A DNA stretch of 8,830 nt from Acidobacteriaceae bacterium (GTDB lineage: Bacteria > Acidobacteriota > Terriglobia > Terriglobales > Acidobacteriaceae), in NCBI GenBank assembly GCA_003140785.1, contig PLKY01000225.1, positions 2,590 through 11,419 of the forward strand, read 5' to 3'. Below the pieces are notes generated by a model. That model made no database searches. It saw nothing but the letters and a program-made list of their open reading frames with translations, and was not told where the DNA came from. Positions 1-6,516 of this stretch are shown here, piece by piece (position 1 is the stretch's first letter; every line of letters begins with the position of its first letter). The position numbers and the translations under genes were made by a program.

Positions 1-1239
1 GCGCTCGAACACAATATGGCGAGTATCCGGAGCCCACGAGGGAAAATCGTTCGTGCCCTCCTCGTGCGTCAACTGCTGCCAGCGCTTAGTCGCAATGTCC
101 ATGATGTAGATGTCCTGGCCGCCAGGCGCGCCCGGTCCATACTTGCGATTCCAGCTGAATGTCAGGAACTGGCCAGTCGATGACCAAGACGGCGAAACGG
201 CATAACCGCCATCGGTCATGCGTTGAATGTTGGCGCCGTCCTGGTCCATCGTGTAGACCTGCGGCAAGCCGGTGCGCCCGCTGACCCAGGCAATCTGCGC
301 GTTGGTGCGCGGATTCCACACAGGCGAAACATCGGGTCCCTTGAAATAAGTAATTCGTTTTGGAGCGGACCCGCTTGCATCGGCCACCCATAGCTCCGGA
401 TCGCCGGACCGCGACGAAGAGAAAGCAATCTTTGCCCCGTCCGCAGACCAGGCCGGAGACTGGTTCGCACCACCTGCCGTCCCGGCGGGGAAACTCACCA
501 GCCGCCCCAGCTCCAGCGAATACATCCTCACCGACCAGCCCTCGCGGCCGAGTGTTGCAAATGCGACGCGGGAATTATCGGGCGATACGCGCGGCGAAAG
601 CGAAATGCTTCCAAGATGTGTCACCGCATGCTGATTTGCGCCGTCGTAATCCATCACCCATACTTCCTTCGATCCCGTGCGTGCGCTGATGAAGAAGATT
701 TTCGTCTCGGCAATGCCATTGATTCCGCCGCCGAGCCGGGCAATGATCTCATCGGCAAATCGATGCGCGATCGTGCGCGCCATGTCCAAACTTGCCGCCT
801 CGTTATATTGTTTGCCCAGCACTTGAGGATTCGCGGTATTGCTCGTGTCGTCGAGCCAGCCGTAAACTTCCAGCCTTCCGTTCGCAGCCGAGAGCGCACC
901 GAACGCGACCATCGCAGCGCTGGCAGGCGGCGCCGACCACTGCGAAAGATTCATCTCCTGCGGCGAGCCGGGAGTGCCGGGTGGCACAAAGCTCTTCGAG
1001 ACCACCTCGAAGATACCAGCGCTGGTCAGGTCGTTGTAGAGCGTCGAATCGAACTCCGCTTTCAGCGAGGGAGTCTGCGGATCCGCGCCCACCGGCTTGA
1101 AATCCGCCGCCGCAATGCGAATCTTTGCATTCCCTAAATTGGAACCGATGCGTACCCAATCCTGGGCCACCAATGCGGTGCAATTCAAGGTTGCGAGAAG
1201 GAAAAGTGCGGGAAAGAAAAACCGGGAACCTAACTTCAT
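1..1239 (-). CDS. tolB: TolB, periplasmic beta-propeller of the Tol-Pal system (3' end outside window)
   Basis: Reading the minus strand from the ATG at 1239 gives 413 codons with no stop up to the left edge. TolB proteins are usually about 430-470 residues, so only the C-terminus is missing. Residues 1-26 form a signal peptide: basic start, a hydrophobic FFFPALFLLATL core, and a likely cut near ALVA-QD. Residues 27 to about 170 match the TolB N-terminal domain. From about 180 onward there are repeated propeller blades, each with an SP-x-(W/V)-S-x-D/G-x-x-(I/V)-(A/T)-F core: SPRVSPDNSRVAF at 215, SPAWSADGAKIAF at 261, SPVWNP at 305, SPSWSSTGQFLTF at 349 and FPSWAPD at 399. TolB binds Pal and TolA in the periplasm during outer-membrane constriction. 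It is the fourth gene of the tolQ-tolR-tolA order here, 146 bp after the TolA-like gene. An AGGAAGGA Shine-Dalgarno lies about 11 nt upstream. A generic WD40/PD40 protein is the alternative, but the operon makes TolB much more likely. Confidence 0.95.
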   Translation of the reverse strand, partial: MKLGSRFFFPALFLLATLNCTALVAQDWVRIGSNLGNAKIRIAAADFKPVGADPQTPSLKAEFDSTLYNDLTSAGIFEVVSKSFVPPGTPGSPQEMNLSQWSAPPASAAMVAFGALSAANGRLEVYGWLDDTSNTANPQVLGKQYNEAASLDMARTIAHRFADEIIARLGGGINGIAETKIFFISARTGSKEVWVMDYDGANQHAVTHLGSISLSPRVSPDNSRVAFATLGREGWSVRMYSLELGRLVSFPAGTAGGANQSPAWSADGAKIAFSSSRSGDPELWVADASGSAPKRITYFKGPDVSPVWNPRTNAQIAWVSGRTGLPQVYTMDQDGANIQRMTDGGYAVSPSWSSTGQFLTFSWNRKYGPGAPGGQDIYIMDIATKRWQQLTHEEGTNDFPSWAPDTRHIVFER

Positions 1240-1385
1240 GCAGTGCGCGATCCTTCCTCGGTTGAGTCTTGCGGGTAGTGCGCGGCGCATTGGGCAGCGG
1301 ATTTTCGCCGCGTATCGGCTAAAAGACAAGCAGGATCAGGCCCAACGCTTGGTCTTTATTCTAATTGGATGCCGGGGAAACTGTT

Positions 1386-2177
1386 CTAGTACTCGCAGTA
1401 GTAGGAAACTAGTAAGGTACTTTGGTTGTAACCTGCCGGAAGCGGCCCGAAAGTGTCCACGCGTTGCGCGGCGCGCATACAGGAGCTGTCCAGCGTCGGG
1501 CTCCCGCTCGATCGGTCCAGGCGCACATTGCTGACTGATCCATCCCGCGAAATTGTGAAATCGATGAAGGCGCGCGCTCCACGGGGCGTGTTCTGGTCCA
1601 CCAGCGCCTTGTACCAGTTGGTTGACATCTTGCGGCTGATGCCGTCCACATACCACCCGAACCGGCTGCCGAAATCGCCGTTGTTCACCGAGGTTGGGCC
1701 GCTCGCCAGGCTCTGCTGCGTCGCACGCGGCATCGACGAACCCGCCTGCTCGCCATAGTTGGCGCGATTCGTTGGCTGCGGTTGCTGCTGTTTCTGCGGC
1801 GTTTTGGGCGCGGTCTGGTGCTCCGGCTTCTTCTGCTTGCCCGAGATCGGGATCGCCGTCTCGTCCACGGCCTGCTTCGCTTTCGGTTCCGGAGGCGCAG
1901 GCGCCTGACTCGGTGTCTCAGTCGAAAGCACGTTCTGGTTGACGGGCTGATTCGAAGGCAAGGGCAGGGCACTGCTTACCAGATTCACCTGGATGGCCCC
2001 ACCCATTCCCGGACTGCCCCACATGTTGTGATGAAAAAATCCGCCGAGAACCCCGTAAAACACCACCGCTCCAATCAGAGCGAGATGCAGAACCAAGGAT
2101 CCGGCAGCCGACGCCATCACCGGCTCCGGCGTCAGCTCCCGTTCCAGATGCTCGGTTCTTTCCAGCAGAACGCTCAT
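1386..2177 (-). CDS. tolA: TolA/TonB-type periplasm-spanning energy transducer
   Basis: This is a 263-residue protein starting at the ATG at 2177 and ending in TAG. The layout is that of TonB/TolA: a cytoplasmic N-terminus, one membrane segment at about residues 24-48 (SLVLHLALIGAVVFYGVLGG region), a long Pro/Gln/Lys-rich linker (about 85-140, including KQQQPQPT), and a folded C-terminal domain from about 165 to 263 with YVDGISRKMSTNWYK and FTISRDGSVSNVRLDRSSG, typical of TonB_C/TolA_C proteins. It should carry proton-motive energy from TolQR to the cell envelope. Two cysteines near the end, C233 and C261, are 28 residues apart and could form a disulfide; E. coli TolA also has a C-terminal disulfide. 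That, with tolQR upstream and tolB downstream, favours TolA over TonB, although automatic pipelines may call it TonB. It lies 57 bp after tolR. Confidence 0.88.
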   Translation of the reverse strand: MSVLLERTEHLERELTPEPVMASAAGSLVLHLALIGAVVFYGVLGGFFHHNMWGSPGMGGAIQVNLVSSALPLPSNQPVNQNVLSTETPSQAPAPPEPKAKQAVDETAIPISGKQKKPEHQTAPKTPQKQQQPQPTNRANYGEQAGSSMPRATQQSLASGPTSVNNGDFGSRFGWYVDGISRKMSTNWYKALVDQNTPRGARAFIDFTISRDGSVSNVRLDRSSGSPTLDSSCMRAAQRVDTFGPLPAGYNQSTLLVSYYCEY

Positions 2178-2234
2178 TGCGTTGCCCGATGTTCTCTCAC
2201 GAATTGCCGGTTTCCGATAGCACCGCTCACTCGA

Positions 2235-2657
2235 CTAATGCCCCTTGGTGTCGAGCGGCTGCGTCACAATGGAAATGTTCGTAATGCCCGCCTGCTTCAC
2301 CGCGTCCATCAACGATGCGAATGCGCCAAACGGCACCCGTTCGTCCGCCCGCAGATAGATCACTTGTTTTGCAGGATCGCTGCCCGGCTGTCGCAGCTTC
2401 GCTGGCAGATCGTGGATGTTGACTGCCTTGTCGCCGAGAAACACCTGCTGGTCGCGGTCGATCGTCAACACCAACCGCTGCTCGGTGATCTCTTTGACGG
2501 TCTTCGTCTTGGGTACAGCCACTTCAATGCCCGACTGCAGCACTGGCGCGGTAATCATAAAAATCACCAGCAGCACCAGCACCACGTCAACCAGCGGTGT
2601 GATGTTGATCTCTGCCAGGGATGTGCGCGTCTGGCCGGCGCTTGTAGTGAATGCCAC
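2235..2657 (-). CDS. tolR: TolR/ExbD-family motor protein
   Basis: The protein is 140 residues, the usual length for TolR/ExbD. The start is a GTG at 2657 (forward cac), supported by AGAAAGG six bases upstream. Residues 16-41 carry the family's diagnostic N-terminus, EINITPLVDVVLVLLVIFMIT: a short cytoplasmic piece, then one membrane helix with the buried aspartate D24, equivalent to the proton-path Asp of TolR and ExbD. The rest is periplasmic (PKTKTVKEI, LTIDRDQQVFLGDKAV, VIYLRADERVPFGAFASLMDAVKQAGITNISIVTQPL) and matches the ExbD/TolR periplasmic fold with its YLRAD-type strand. It works in a complex with the TolQ-like protein encoded 54 bp upstream. The sequence alone cannot separate TolR from ExbD; the tolB neighbour decides for TolR. 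Confidence 0.93.
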   Translation of the reverse strand: MAFTTSAGQTRTSLAEINITPLVDVVLVLLVIFMITAPVLQSGIEVAVPKTKTVKEITEQRLVLTIDRDQQVFLGDKAVNIHDLPAKLRQPGSDPAKQVIYLRADERVPFGAFASLMDAVKQAGITNISIVTQPLDTKGH

Positions 2658-2711
2658 GTTGAACCTTTCTGCGATTCTCTCGACCGATGCGGCTGAGCCG
2701 TGGGGCCGTCT

Positions 2712-3485
2712 CTATTTGAAGAAGCCCCGTTCGAGTTCCTGGGTAGCTTCTACGGCGGCGCCGCGCTGTGGTCCACCCACCGCGCGATCGGGAATCTCGT
2801 CGAACGAGTTCAGCAACTCGCGGCAGAAATCGTCCGTCGCCGCTGCAAGCACGCGAATCCGCGCCGCGAACTGGTTGTAGGCCACCACCGCGGGAACCGC
2901 AACAAACAAGCCCGCCGCGGTGGTGATGAGCGCATCTGCCATGCCCGGCGCGACAGCGCGCAGTGTTGCCGCGCCTGCTGTGCCCAGGCCGTGAAACGCT
3001 TCGACGACACCCATGACGGTTCCAAAGAGGCCGACAAACGGGCTCGTTGCGGCGATCGTTGCCAGCCATGTCATGCGCCGCTCTAGATTGGTGACCGATT
3101 CGCTGGCCGCTGTCTGCGCCGAACGTTCCAGAGCCGTAATGTTGCGCGGCGGTCCCGATCCACCGGTCTGGCGTTTATAGGTCTCGTAGACTTCTTCGAA
3201 TACCTGCGCCAGTGGGCTCGCTTTATAGTTTTCGGCCAACGCAGAAATCTCATTCAAGCGTGACGCTTTGCGAAAGGCACGGATGAACTTGCGGCTTTCA
3301 TTGGTGGCCTTTCCAAACGATCCCATCTTGCCGAAAATGACCATCCACGAGTAGAGACTGGCAAGGGCTAACACTCCGAGCACAAACAGCGCGATGGGAC
3401 TGATGGTGTTCATCATGTCCATCAAAGCGCCGGCGCCCTGCGCTACCGGCGTGCTCGGGGGAGCTGCCGCGCTGTCAGCCTGCAA
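2712..3485 (-). CDS. tolQ: TolQ/ExbB/MotA-family proton channel protein
   Basis: From the first conventional start (TTG at 3485) the protein has 257 residues and ends GFFK-TAG. Three membrane segments are visible: about 28-51 (ISPIALFVLGVLALASLYSW), 138-162 (MTWLATIAATSPFVGLFGTV) and 183-203 (ADALITTAAGLFVAVPAVVAY). The core TSPFVGLFGTVMGVVEAFHGLG, followed by APGMADALITTAAGL, is the ExbB/TolQ/MotA signature, with the conserved threonines of the proton path (T147 and T189 by position). It forms the pentameric stator around TolR in the inner membrane. It is the first gene of the minus-strand Tol operon. The N-terminus is uncertain: the TTG has no Shine-Dalgarno, whereas the same frame stays open to a TGA at 3519-3521 and adds a hydrophobic stretch (IFTFALAVLLQADS) reachable from an ATT codon at 3512. 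A later ATG (residue 22, just before the first helix) is a third option. Confidence 0.92.
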   Translation of the reverse strand: MQADSAAAPPSTPVAQGAGALMDMMNTISPIALFVLGVLALASLYSWMVIFGKMGSFGKATNESRKFIRAFRKASRLNEISALAENYKASPLAQVFEEVYETYKRQTGGSGPPRNITALERSAQTAASESVTNLERRMTWLATIAATSPFVGLFGTVMGVVEAFHGLGTAGAATLRAVAPGMADALITTAAGLFVAVPAVVAYNQFAARIRVLAAATDDFCRELLNSFDEIPDRAVGGPQRGAAVEATQELERGFFK

Positions 3486-3509
3486 TAAGACGGCGAGAGC
3501 AAAGGTAAA

Positions 3510-3525
3510 AATCGCAATTCACCTC
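3510..3525 (-). promoter_or_regulatory. Strong Shine-Dalgarno with possible ATT start codon for tolQ
   Basis: On the minus strand GAGGTGA (3525-3519) is followed by six bases and then ATT at 3512-3510, in frame with tolQ. No ATG, GTG or TTG in the tolQ frame sits at a usable distance from this site. The GTG inside the motif itself opens a frame that stops at the TGA just inside the tolQ coding sequence. That the ribosome uses ATT is an inference; AUU starts are rare but known, for example in infC. Confidence 0.4.
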
Positions 3526-3654
3526 AGTATTCACGGTATCAGACGAGATAGTACCTTCCAAGTCATCGATCTGGTCCCCGCGCGCTTCGTTTGCCCATCC
3601 TTGGCGCGTCTTTCTCTTGGAGCCAACGCTCCGGGCCACCCACCCGCCGCGTCA

Positions 3655-3663
3655 TGCTATGCT
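3655..3663 (+). promoter_or_regulatory. Candidate extended -10 promoter for recN
   Basis: TGCTATGCT at 3655-3663 fits the extended -10 pattern TGnTATnnT and would start a transcript about 60 nt before the recN ATG. No good -35 element is present. No E. coli-type (CTGT-N8-ACAG) or B. subtilis-type (GAAC-N4-GTTC) LexA box was seen between 3513 and 3729. The rest of this divergent tolQ/recN region holds nothing else I can support. Confidence 0.3.
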
Positions 3664-3729
3664 GCGCTCGGGTCGAAAGAGATTCAGTTACTTCATCATC
3701 GGCCGGCTTTCACAAAAGGGTCGCACGGA

Positions 3730-5412
3730 ATGCTCGTCGAGTTGCGCGCCGAGAACTACGCGGTCATCGATCATGCCATCGCTACATTTGGCTCCGGACT
3801 GAACCTGCTTACCGGCGAAACCGGCGCAGGCAAGTCTATCCTTGTAGATGCATTGGCGTTGCTCATGGGTGGCAAGTCATCGGCGGAAGTTGTTCGCCAT
3901 GGCGCCGATAAAGCAGTCGTCGCCTGCGTCTTCGAGTCCACACCCACCGCCGAAACCGTCCTTGAAGACAACGGCATCGACTCCGAAGGCACCGAGATCA
4001 TTCTCCGCCGCGAGATTCTTTCGACCGGCAAAGGCCGCGTCTTTATCAACAATCAGCCCGCCACCGTTGCCGTCCTGCGCCAGCTTGCTCCCGAATTGGC
4101 TCTCGTTCATGCGCAGACCGAGACCCTCTCGAGCTTCGATCAGAACCAGCAGCGCATTTTGCTCGACCGCTTCGGTGCAATCTCGACCGACGCGGTCTCA
4201 GCGGCGCATTCCCAGTGGCGCAACGCGCAGAGCAAACTTGAAGACTTACTCCAGGGTGAGCAGGACCGGCTGCGCATGGTCGATCTGTGGGCCTACCAGC
4301 GCAAGGAAATCGACTCAGCCCAACTCAAAACCGGTGAAGACGAAGACCTCGAAACCGAAAAACGAGTGCTGGCCAACGCAGAAAAACTCTACGCTGCGGC
4401 GATGGGAGCCTACGACCAGCTCTATGAGGGCAGTGCTTCGGCCGAAGGTTCCTTGCGGGCCGCATTGCGCTTTGTCGACGAACTGGCTCGATACGATGCG
4501 CGATTTGTCGACTTCGCGCAACAGCTCGCCTCTGCCCGGGCAGTCCTGGGAGACGCCAGTGCCAGCCTCCGCGACTACGCCGAAAAGATAAACGCGAGCC
4601 CGGAACGCCTGTCCGAAATCGAAGATCGCCTCGCCCTTCTCGACCGGCTGAAGCGAAAATATGGACCAACCGTTGCCGATGTCATCGCGTTCGGAGAAGA
4701 TGTCTCCCGGAAGCTTGCCGAAGTGGAAGACCGCGACGAGATCCTGAAGGCACTGCGCGCAGCAGTCACTGAATCCGCGGCGGCGTACAAGAAAGCTGCC
4801 GCCACCGTTTTCACCGAGCGCAAAACCGCCGCAACTAAATTAGCCAAGCTCGCCGAAGCACAAATTAATGCGCTGGCCATGAAAGTCCGCTTCCAGATCG
4901 ATGTCACCCCTTCCGAGCAAGAGGCGAACTGGACTGCACACGGCTGGGACGAAGTCAAATACCTCATCTCCACCAACCCCGGCGAGCCGCTCAAGGCACT
5001 CCATGAGATCGCCTCCGGTGGCGAAATGAGCCGCGTGATGTTGGCGCTTAAGGTGGCAGTAGAAGAAAGTTCATCCAAAAGCAGGAAAAATAACCCCACG
5101 CCGCGTACGCTGGTCTTCGACGAGATCGACATCGGCATCGGCGGTCGCGCCGCAGAAGCAGTCGGACAAAAACTGAAGGCTCTCGCTCGCGGCCAGCAGG
5201 TTCTCTGCGTCACACACCTGCCACAAATCGCGGCTTTTGCCGGTCAGCACCTCGTCGTCGAAAAGCGCGAAGACCATGGCCGCACCAAAACGCAAATCCG
5301 CGTTCTCGACGATCGCGCCCGCACCCACGAAGTCGCTCGCATGCTCTCAGGCGCCAAGGTTACCGACACAAGCCTCCAGCACGCAGCCCAGATGATCGCG
5401 GCGAGCCGGTAA
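3730..5412 (+). CDS. recN: RecN, SMC-like DNA repair ATPase
   Basis: The protein is 560 residues (RecN is usually about 550-570), from ATG 3730 with AAAGGG nine bases upstream. The reading frame stays open back to 3394, but the family begins at MLVELRAENYAVID, so the upstream part is not coding. Residues 1-36 hold the N-terminal strand and Walker A GETGAGKS (29-36). The Q-loop glutamine is Q129 in VHAQTETL. Residues about 150-400 are charged and helical, as expected for the short RecN coiled coil. The ABC signature ASGGEMSR is at 428-435, Walker B LVFDEIDIGIGG has D464 and E465, and the H-loop CVTHLPQIAAF has H496, so all ATPase motifs are intact. RecN binds DNA ends and supports RecA-dependent double-strand break repair in the cytoplasm. 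It is divergent from the Tol operon and runs tail-to-tail into the toxin gene. Its last codons are echoed at 6029-6073. Confidence 0.97.
   Translation: MLVELRAENYAVIDHAIATFGSGLNLLTGETGAGKSILVDALALLMGGKSSAEVVRHGADKAVVACVFESTPTAETVLEDNGIDSEGTEIILRREILSTGKGRVFINNQPATVAVLRQLAPELALVHAQTETLSSFDQNQQRILLDRFGAISTDAVSAAHSQWRNAQSKLEDLLQGEQDRLRMVDLWAYQRKEIDSAQLKTGEDEDLETEKRVLANAEKLYAAAMGAYDQLYEGSASAEGSLRAALRFVDELARYDARFVDFAQQLASARAVLGDASASLRDYAEKINASPERLSEIEDRLALLDRLKRKYGPTVADVIAFGEDVSRKLAEVEDRDEILKALRAAVTESAAAYKKAAATVFTERKTAATKLAKLAEAQINALAMKVRFQIDVTPSEQEANWTAHGWDEVKYLISTNPGEPLKALHEIASGGEMSRVMLALKVAVEESSSKSRKNNPTPRTLVFDEIDIGIGGRAAEAVGQKLKALARGQQVLCVTHLPQIAAFAGQHLVVEKREDHGRTKTQIRVLDDRARTHEVARMLSGAKVTDTSLQHAAQMIAASR
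5368..5412 (+). repeat. Direct repeat copy 1: functional 3' end of recN
   Basis: The last 12 codons of recN including the stop (5377-5412) recur 661 bp downstream at 6038-6073. By eye 30 of 36 bases match; extending back to 5368 gives 36 of 45. The two copies flank the whole toxin-antitoxin cassette together with its promoter. Confidence 0.85.
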
Positions 5413-5422
5413 GGCTTCTGGT

Positions 5423-5704
5423 TCACCCAAACAACTCGCTATGCGACCCGAGCCTTGCCAATCGCAAAACATCTCCGTTGCTCTTTCGATAGATCAGCAA
5501 CAAATCGGGCTTGACGTGGCACTCGCGGTACCCGCTCCAATCCCCGCCTAATTCGTGGTCGCGATGTCGTGGTTCTAGCAGCCGGTCGTTCGCCAATGCC
5601 GTCAAGAGCGGAACAAGGTCGTCATCGAGGGTTCTTCTGTGCAGTCCCCTGGCCTCTCGCTTGTAATCGCGCTTGAAAGCCGACGACCGCTCAATCCTTC
5701 GCAT
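5423..5704 (-). CDS. yafQ: YafQ-type (RelE superfamily) mRNA interferase toxin
   Basis: The protein has 93 residues; E. coli YafQ has 92. The C-terminal half matches YafQ closely in pattern: RHRDHELGGDWSGYRECHVKPD, then LLLIYRKSNGDVLRLARLGSHSELFG. The residues reported as catalytic in E. coli YafQ (H50, H63, D67, H87) have counterparts at H50, H63, D67 and H88, so the toxin should be active. This family cuts mRNA in the ribosome A site and stops translation when the antitoxin is lost. The start ATG (5704) lies inside the antitoxin gene, giving a 14-base overlap typical of coupled translation. Its stop is only 10 bp from the recN stop on the other strand. The gene symbol is given by family resemblance, not orthology. 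Confidence 0.92.
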   Translation of the reverse strand: MRRIERSSAFKRDYKREARGLHRRTLDDDLVPLLTALANDRLLEPRHRDHELGGDWSGYRECHVKPDLLLIYRKSNGDVLRLARLGSHSELFG

Positions 5705-5957
5705 GCAGATCGGCCATTAGCTTTCTCACCGTGGCGAACCGCTTGCCCTTTCCCGTCTCAAGTTCGTCCATGGCCTTACGCGTCGCCGCATTCGGAGCCT
5801 TCACTTCAAACGGAAGCCGCTTTTCGTCCGCTATGCGCAGCATCAGCAGGCGAATCGCATCGGACACCGACAGTCCCATTGCATCCAGCGCGTCTGCTGC
5901 CCGCTTCTTTGTCCGCGTGTCGATCCGAGCTCGAACATAGGTATCGGTAGCTGCCAT
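5691..5957 (-). CDS. dinJ: DinJ/RelB-family ribbon-helix-helix antitoxin
   Basis: The protein has 88 residues, starting at ATG 5957 with GGAG eight bases upstream. The N-terminus TDTYVRARIDTRTKKRAADALDAMGLSVSDAIRLLMLRI (about 4-42) is the ribbon-helix-helix DNA-binding segment of the DinJ/RelB family: one strand (YVRARID) and two helices around the GLSVSDAIR turn. The C-terminal half (RLPFEVKAPNAATRKAMDELE) is the part that wraps and neutralises the toxin in this family. It is the first gene of the pair and should repress its own promoter together with the toxin. A perfect inverted repeat sits on that promoter at 5990-6010. The RHH part and the downstream YafQ-like gene make the assignment firm; the exact subfamily name is by resemblance. 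Confidence 0.92.
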   Translation of the reverse strand: MAATDTYVRARIDTRTKKRAADALDAMGLSVSDAIRLLMLRIADEKRLPFEVKAPNAATRKAMDELETGKGKRFATVRKLMADLHAKD

Positions 5958-5987
5958 TGCAGATCTCCGGTCTTAGAGGGTGGCTCA

Positions 5988-6016
5988 AGTGTAGTCCTGA
6001 TGTGACTACAACACAA
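5988..6016 (-). promoter_or_regulatory. Promoter and operator of the toxin-antitoxin operon
   Basis: On the minus strand TTGTGT (6016-6011) and TACACT (5993-5988) are separated by exactly 17 bases and read toward the antitoxin start 30 bp away. A perfect inverted repeat, TGTAGTC/GACTACA with a 7-base gap (5990-6010), covers the spacer and part of the -10. A dimeric RHH antitoxin bound there would block RNA polymerase, the usual autoregulation of this family. Elements and symmetry are read directly; the binding protein is inferred. Confidence 0.65.
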
Positions 6017-6028
6017 GCGCAGTTCTAA

Positions 6029-6073
6029 AGCAGCCGCCAGCCCGCCGCCCAGATGATCGCCGCCAACCGATAA
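6029..6073 (+). pseudogene. Orphan 3'-terminal remnant of a second recN
   Basis: This stretch reads SSRQPAAQMIAANR-stop in one frame, against TSLQHAAQMIAASR-stop at the real recN end. Over the final 12 codons (6038-6073) 30 of 36 bases match. Four of the six differences are silent third-position changes and two change the residue (H to P, S to N). A stop (TAA, 6026-6028) directly precedes it in frame, and no other recN sequence lies nearby, so it is a stub with no function of its own. It is the second of two direct repeats bracketing the toxin-antitoxin cassette. The pattern suggests the two ends diverged as parts of separate working genes. Confidence 0.75.
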
Positions 6074-6111
6074 CTCTCAATCTTTCATCCGCGCCCGCGC
6101 ACAACTCTCAC

Positions 6112-6516
6112 CTACGCGTCAGCGCCATTGCGCGGGCTCGGCAAAAGTCCGGAGACAGTATCCAGAATAAAAGTCGGATGAAGCGGCTTGGCAAGAATCT
6201 CAAAGGAGCTTCCGTGTTCATTGGCATCGTTCAGCAGATCACTCGTGCCTGGATGGCCGGAAATCAAGAGGATTTGGCACGTCGGATAGTTTCCCTTTAA
6301 AATTCCGGCCAATTCGATTCCGTTCATTTGTGGCAGCATCACATCGATAATGGCAAGGTCTGGCTGCCATTCTGAAAGAACTTCGATGGCCTGCTCCGCC
6401 GAATACATGGCACGCGCTTCGTATCCCCGGTTCGAAAAAATCAGGTGCAGAGAGTCCGCGACCGCAGCCTCGTCATCCACAATCAGAATCTTGCGAGGTG
6501 CAGTATTCGTTGACAT
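6112..6516 (-). CDS. Single-domain response regulator (CheY-like receiver)
   Basis: I start this gene at ATG 6516, giving 134 residues. The frame is open further upstream (to 6768) but that part has no domain character, and GGGAG lies nine bases before 6516. The protein is one receiver domain: KILIVDDEA with the acidic pair D14/D15, the phosphoacceptor D58 in LAIIDVMLPQMNG, the switch Ser S86 in LLISGHPG, and the conserved lysine K110 in LAKPLHP. There is no output domain after about residue 125, so it should act through a partner, either by protein contact or in a phosphorelay. No histidine kinase is in the window. It is convergent with recN across the accessory patch and divergent from the S24-type regulator. 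Its specific pathway is unknown. Confidence 0.9.
   Translation of the reverse strand: MSTNTAPRKILIVDDEAAVADSLHLIFSNRGYEARAMYSAEQAIEVLSEWQPDLAIIDVMLPQMNGIELAGILKGNYPTCQILLISGHPGTSDLLNDANEHGSSFEILAKPLHPTFILDTVSGLLPSPRNGADA

Noticed and set aside
616..1137. 173-residue plus-strand open frame
   Set aside because: It lies antisense to tolB, whose minus-strand frame is unbroken and has clear propeller repeats.
1782..2696. 304-residue open frame on the plus strand
   Set aside because: It is antisense to the tolA-like and tolR genes and is very rich in Arg/His/Cys, as expected of a shadow of GC-rich coding DNA.
3394..3729. Upstream extension of the recN reading frame
   Set aside because: It overlaps tolQ on the other strand, has no RecN-like sequence, and the family start MLVELRAENY with a Shine-Dalgarno lies at 3730.
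3513..3729. SOS (LexA) box upstream of recN
   Set aside because: Neither CTGT-N8-ACAG nor GAAC-N4-GTTC is present; Acidobacteriota may use another motif that I cannot recognise by eye.
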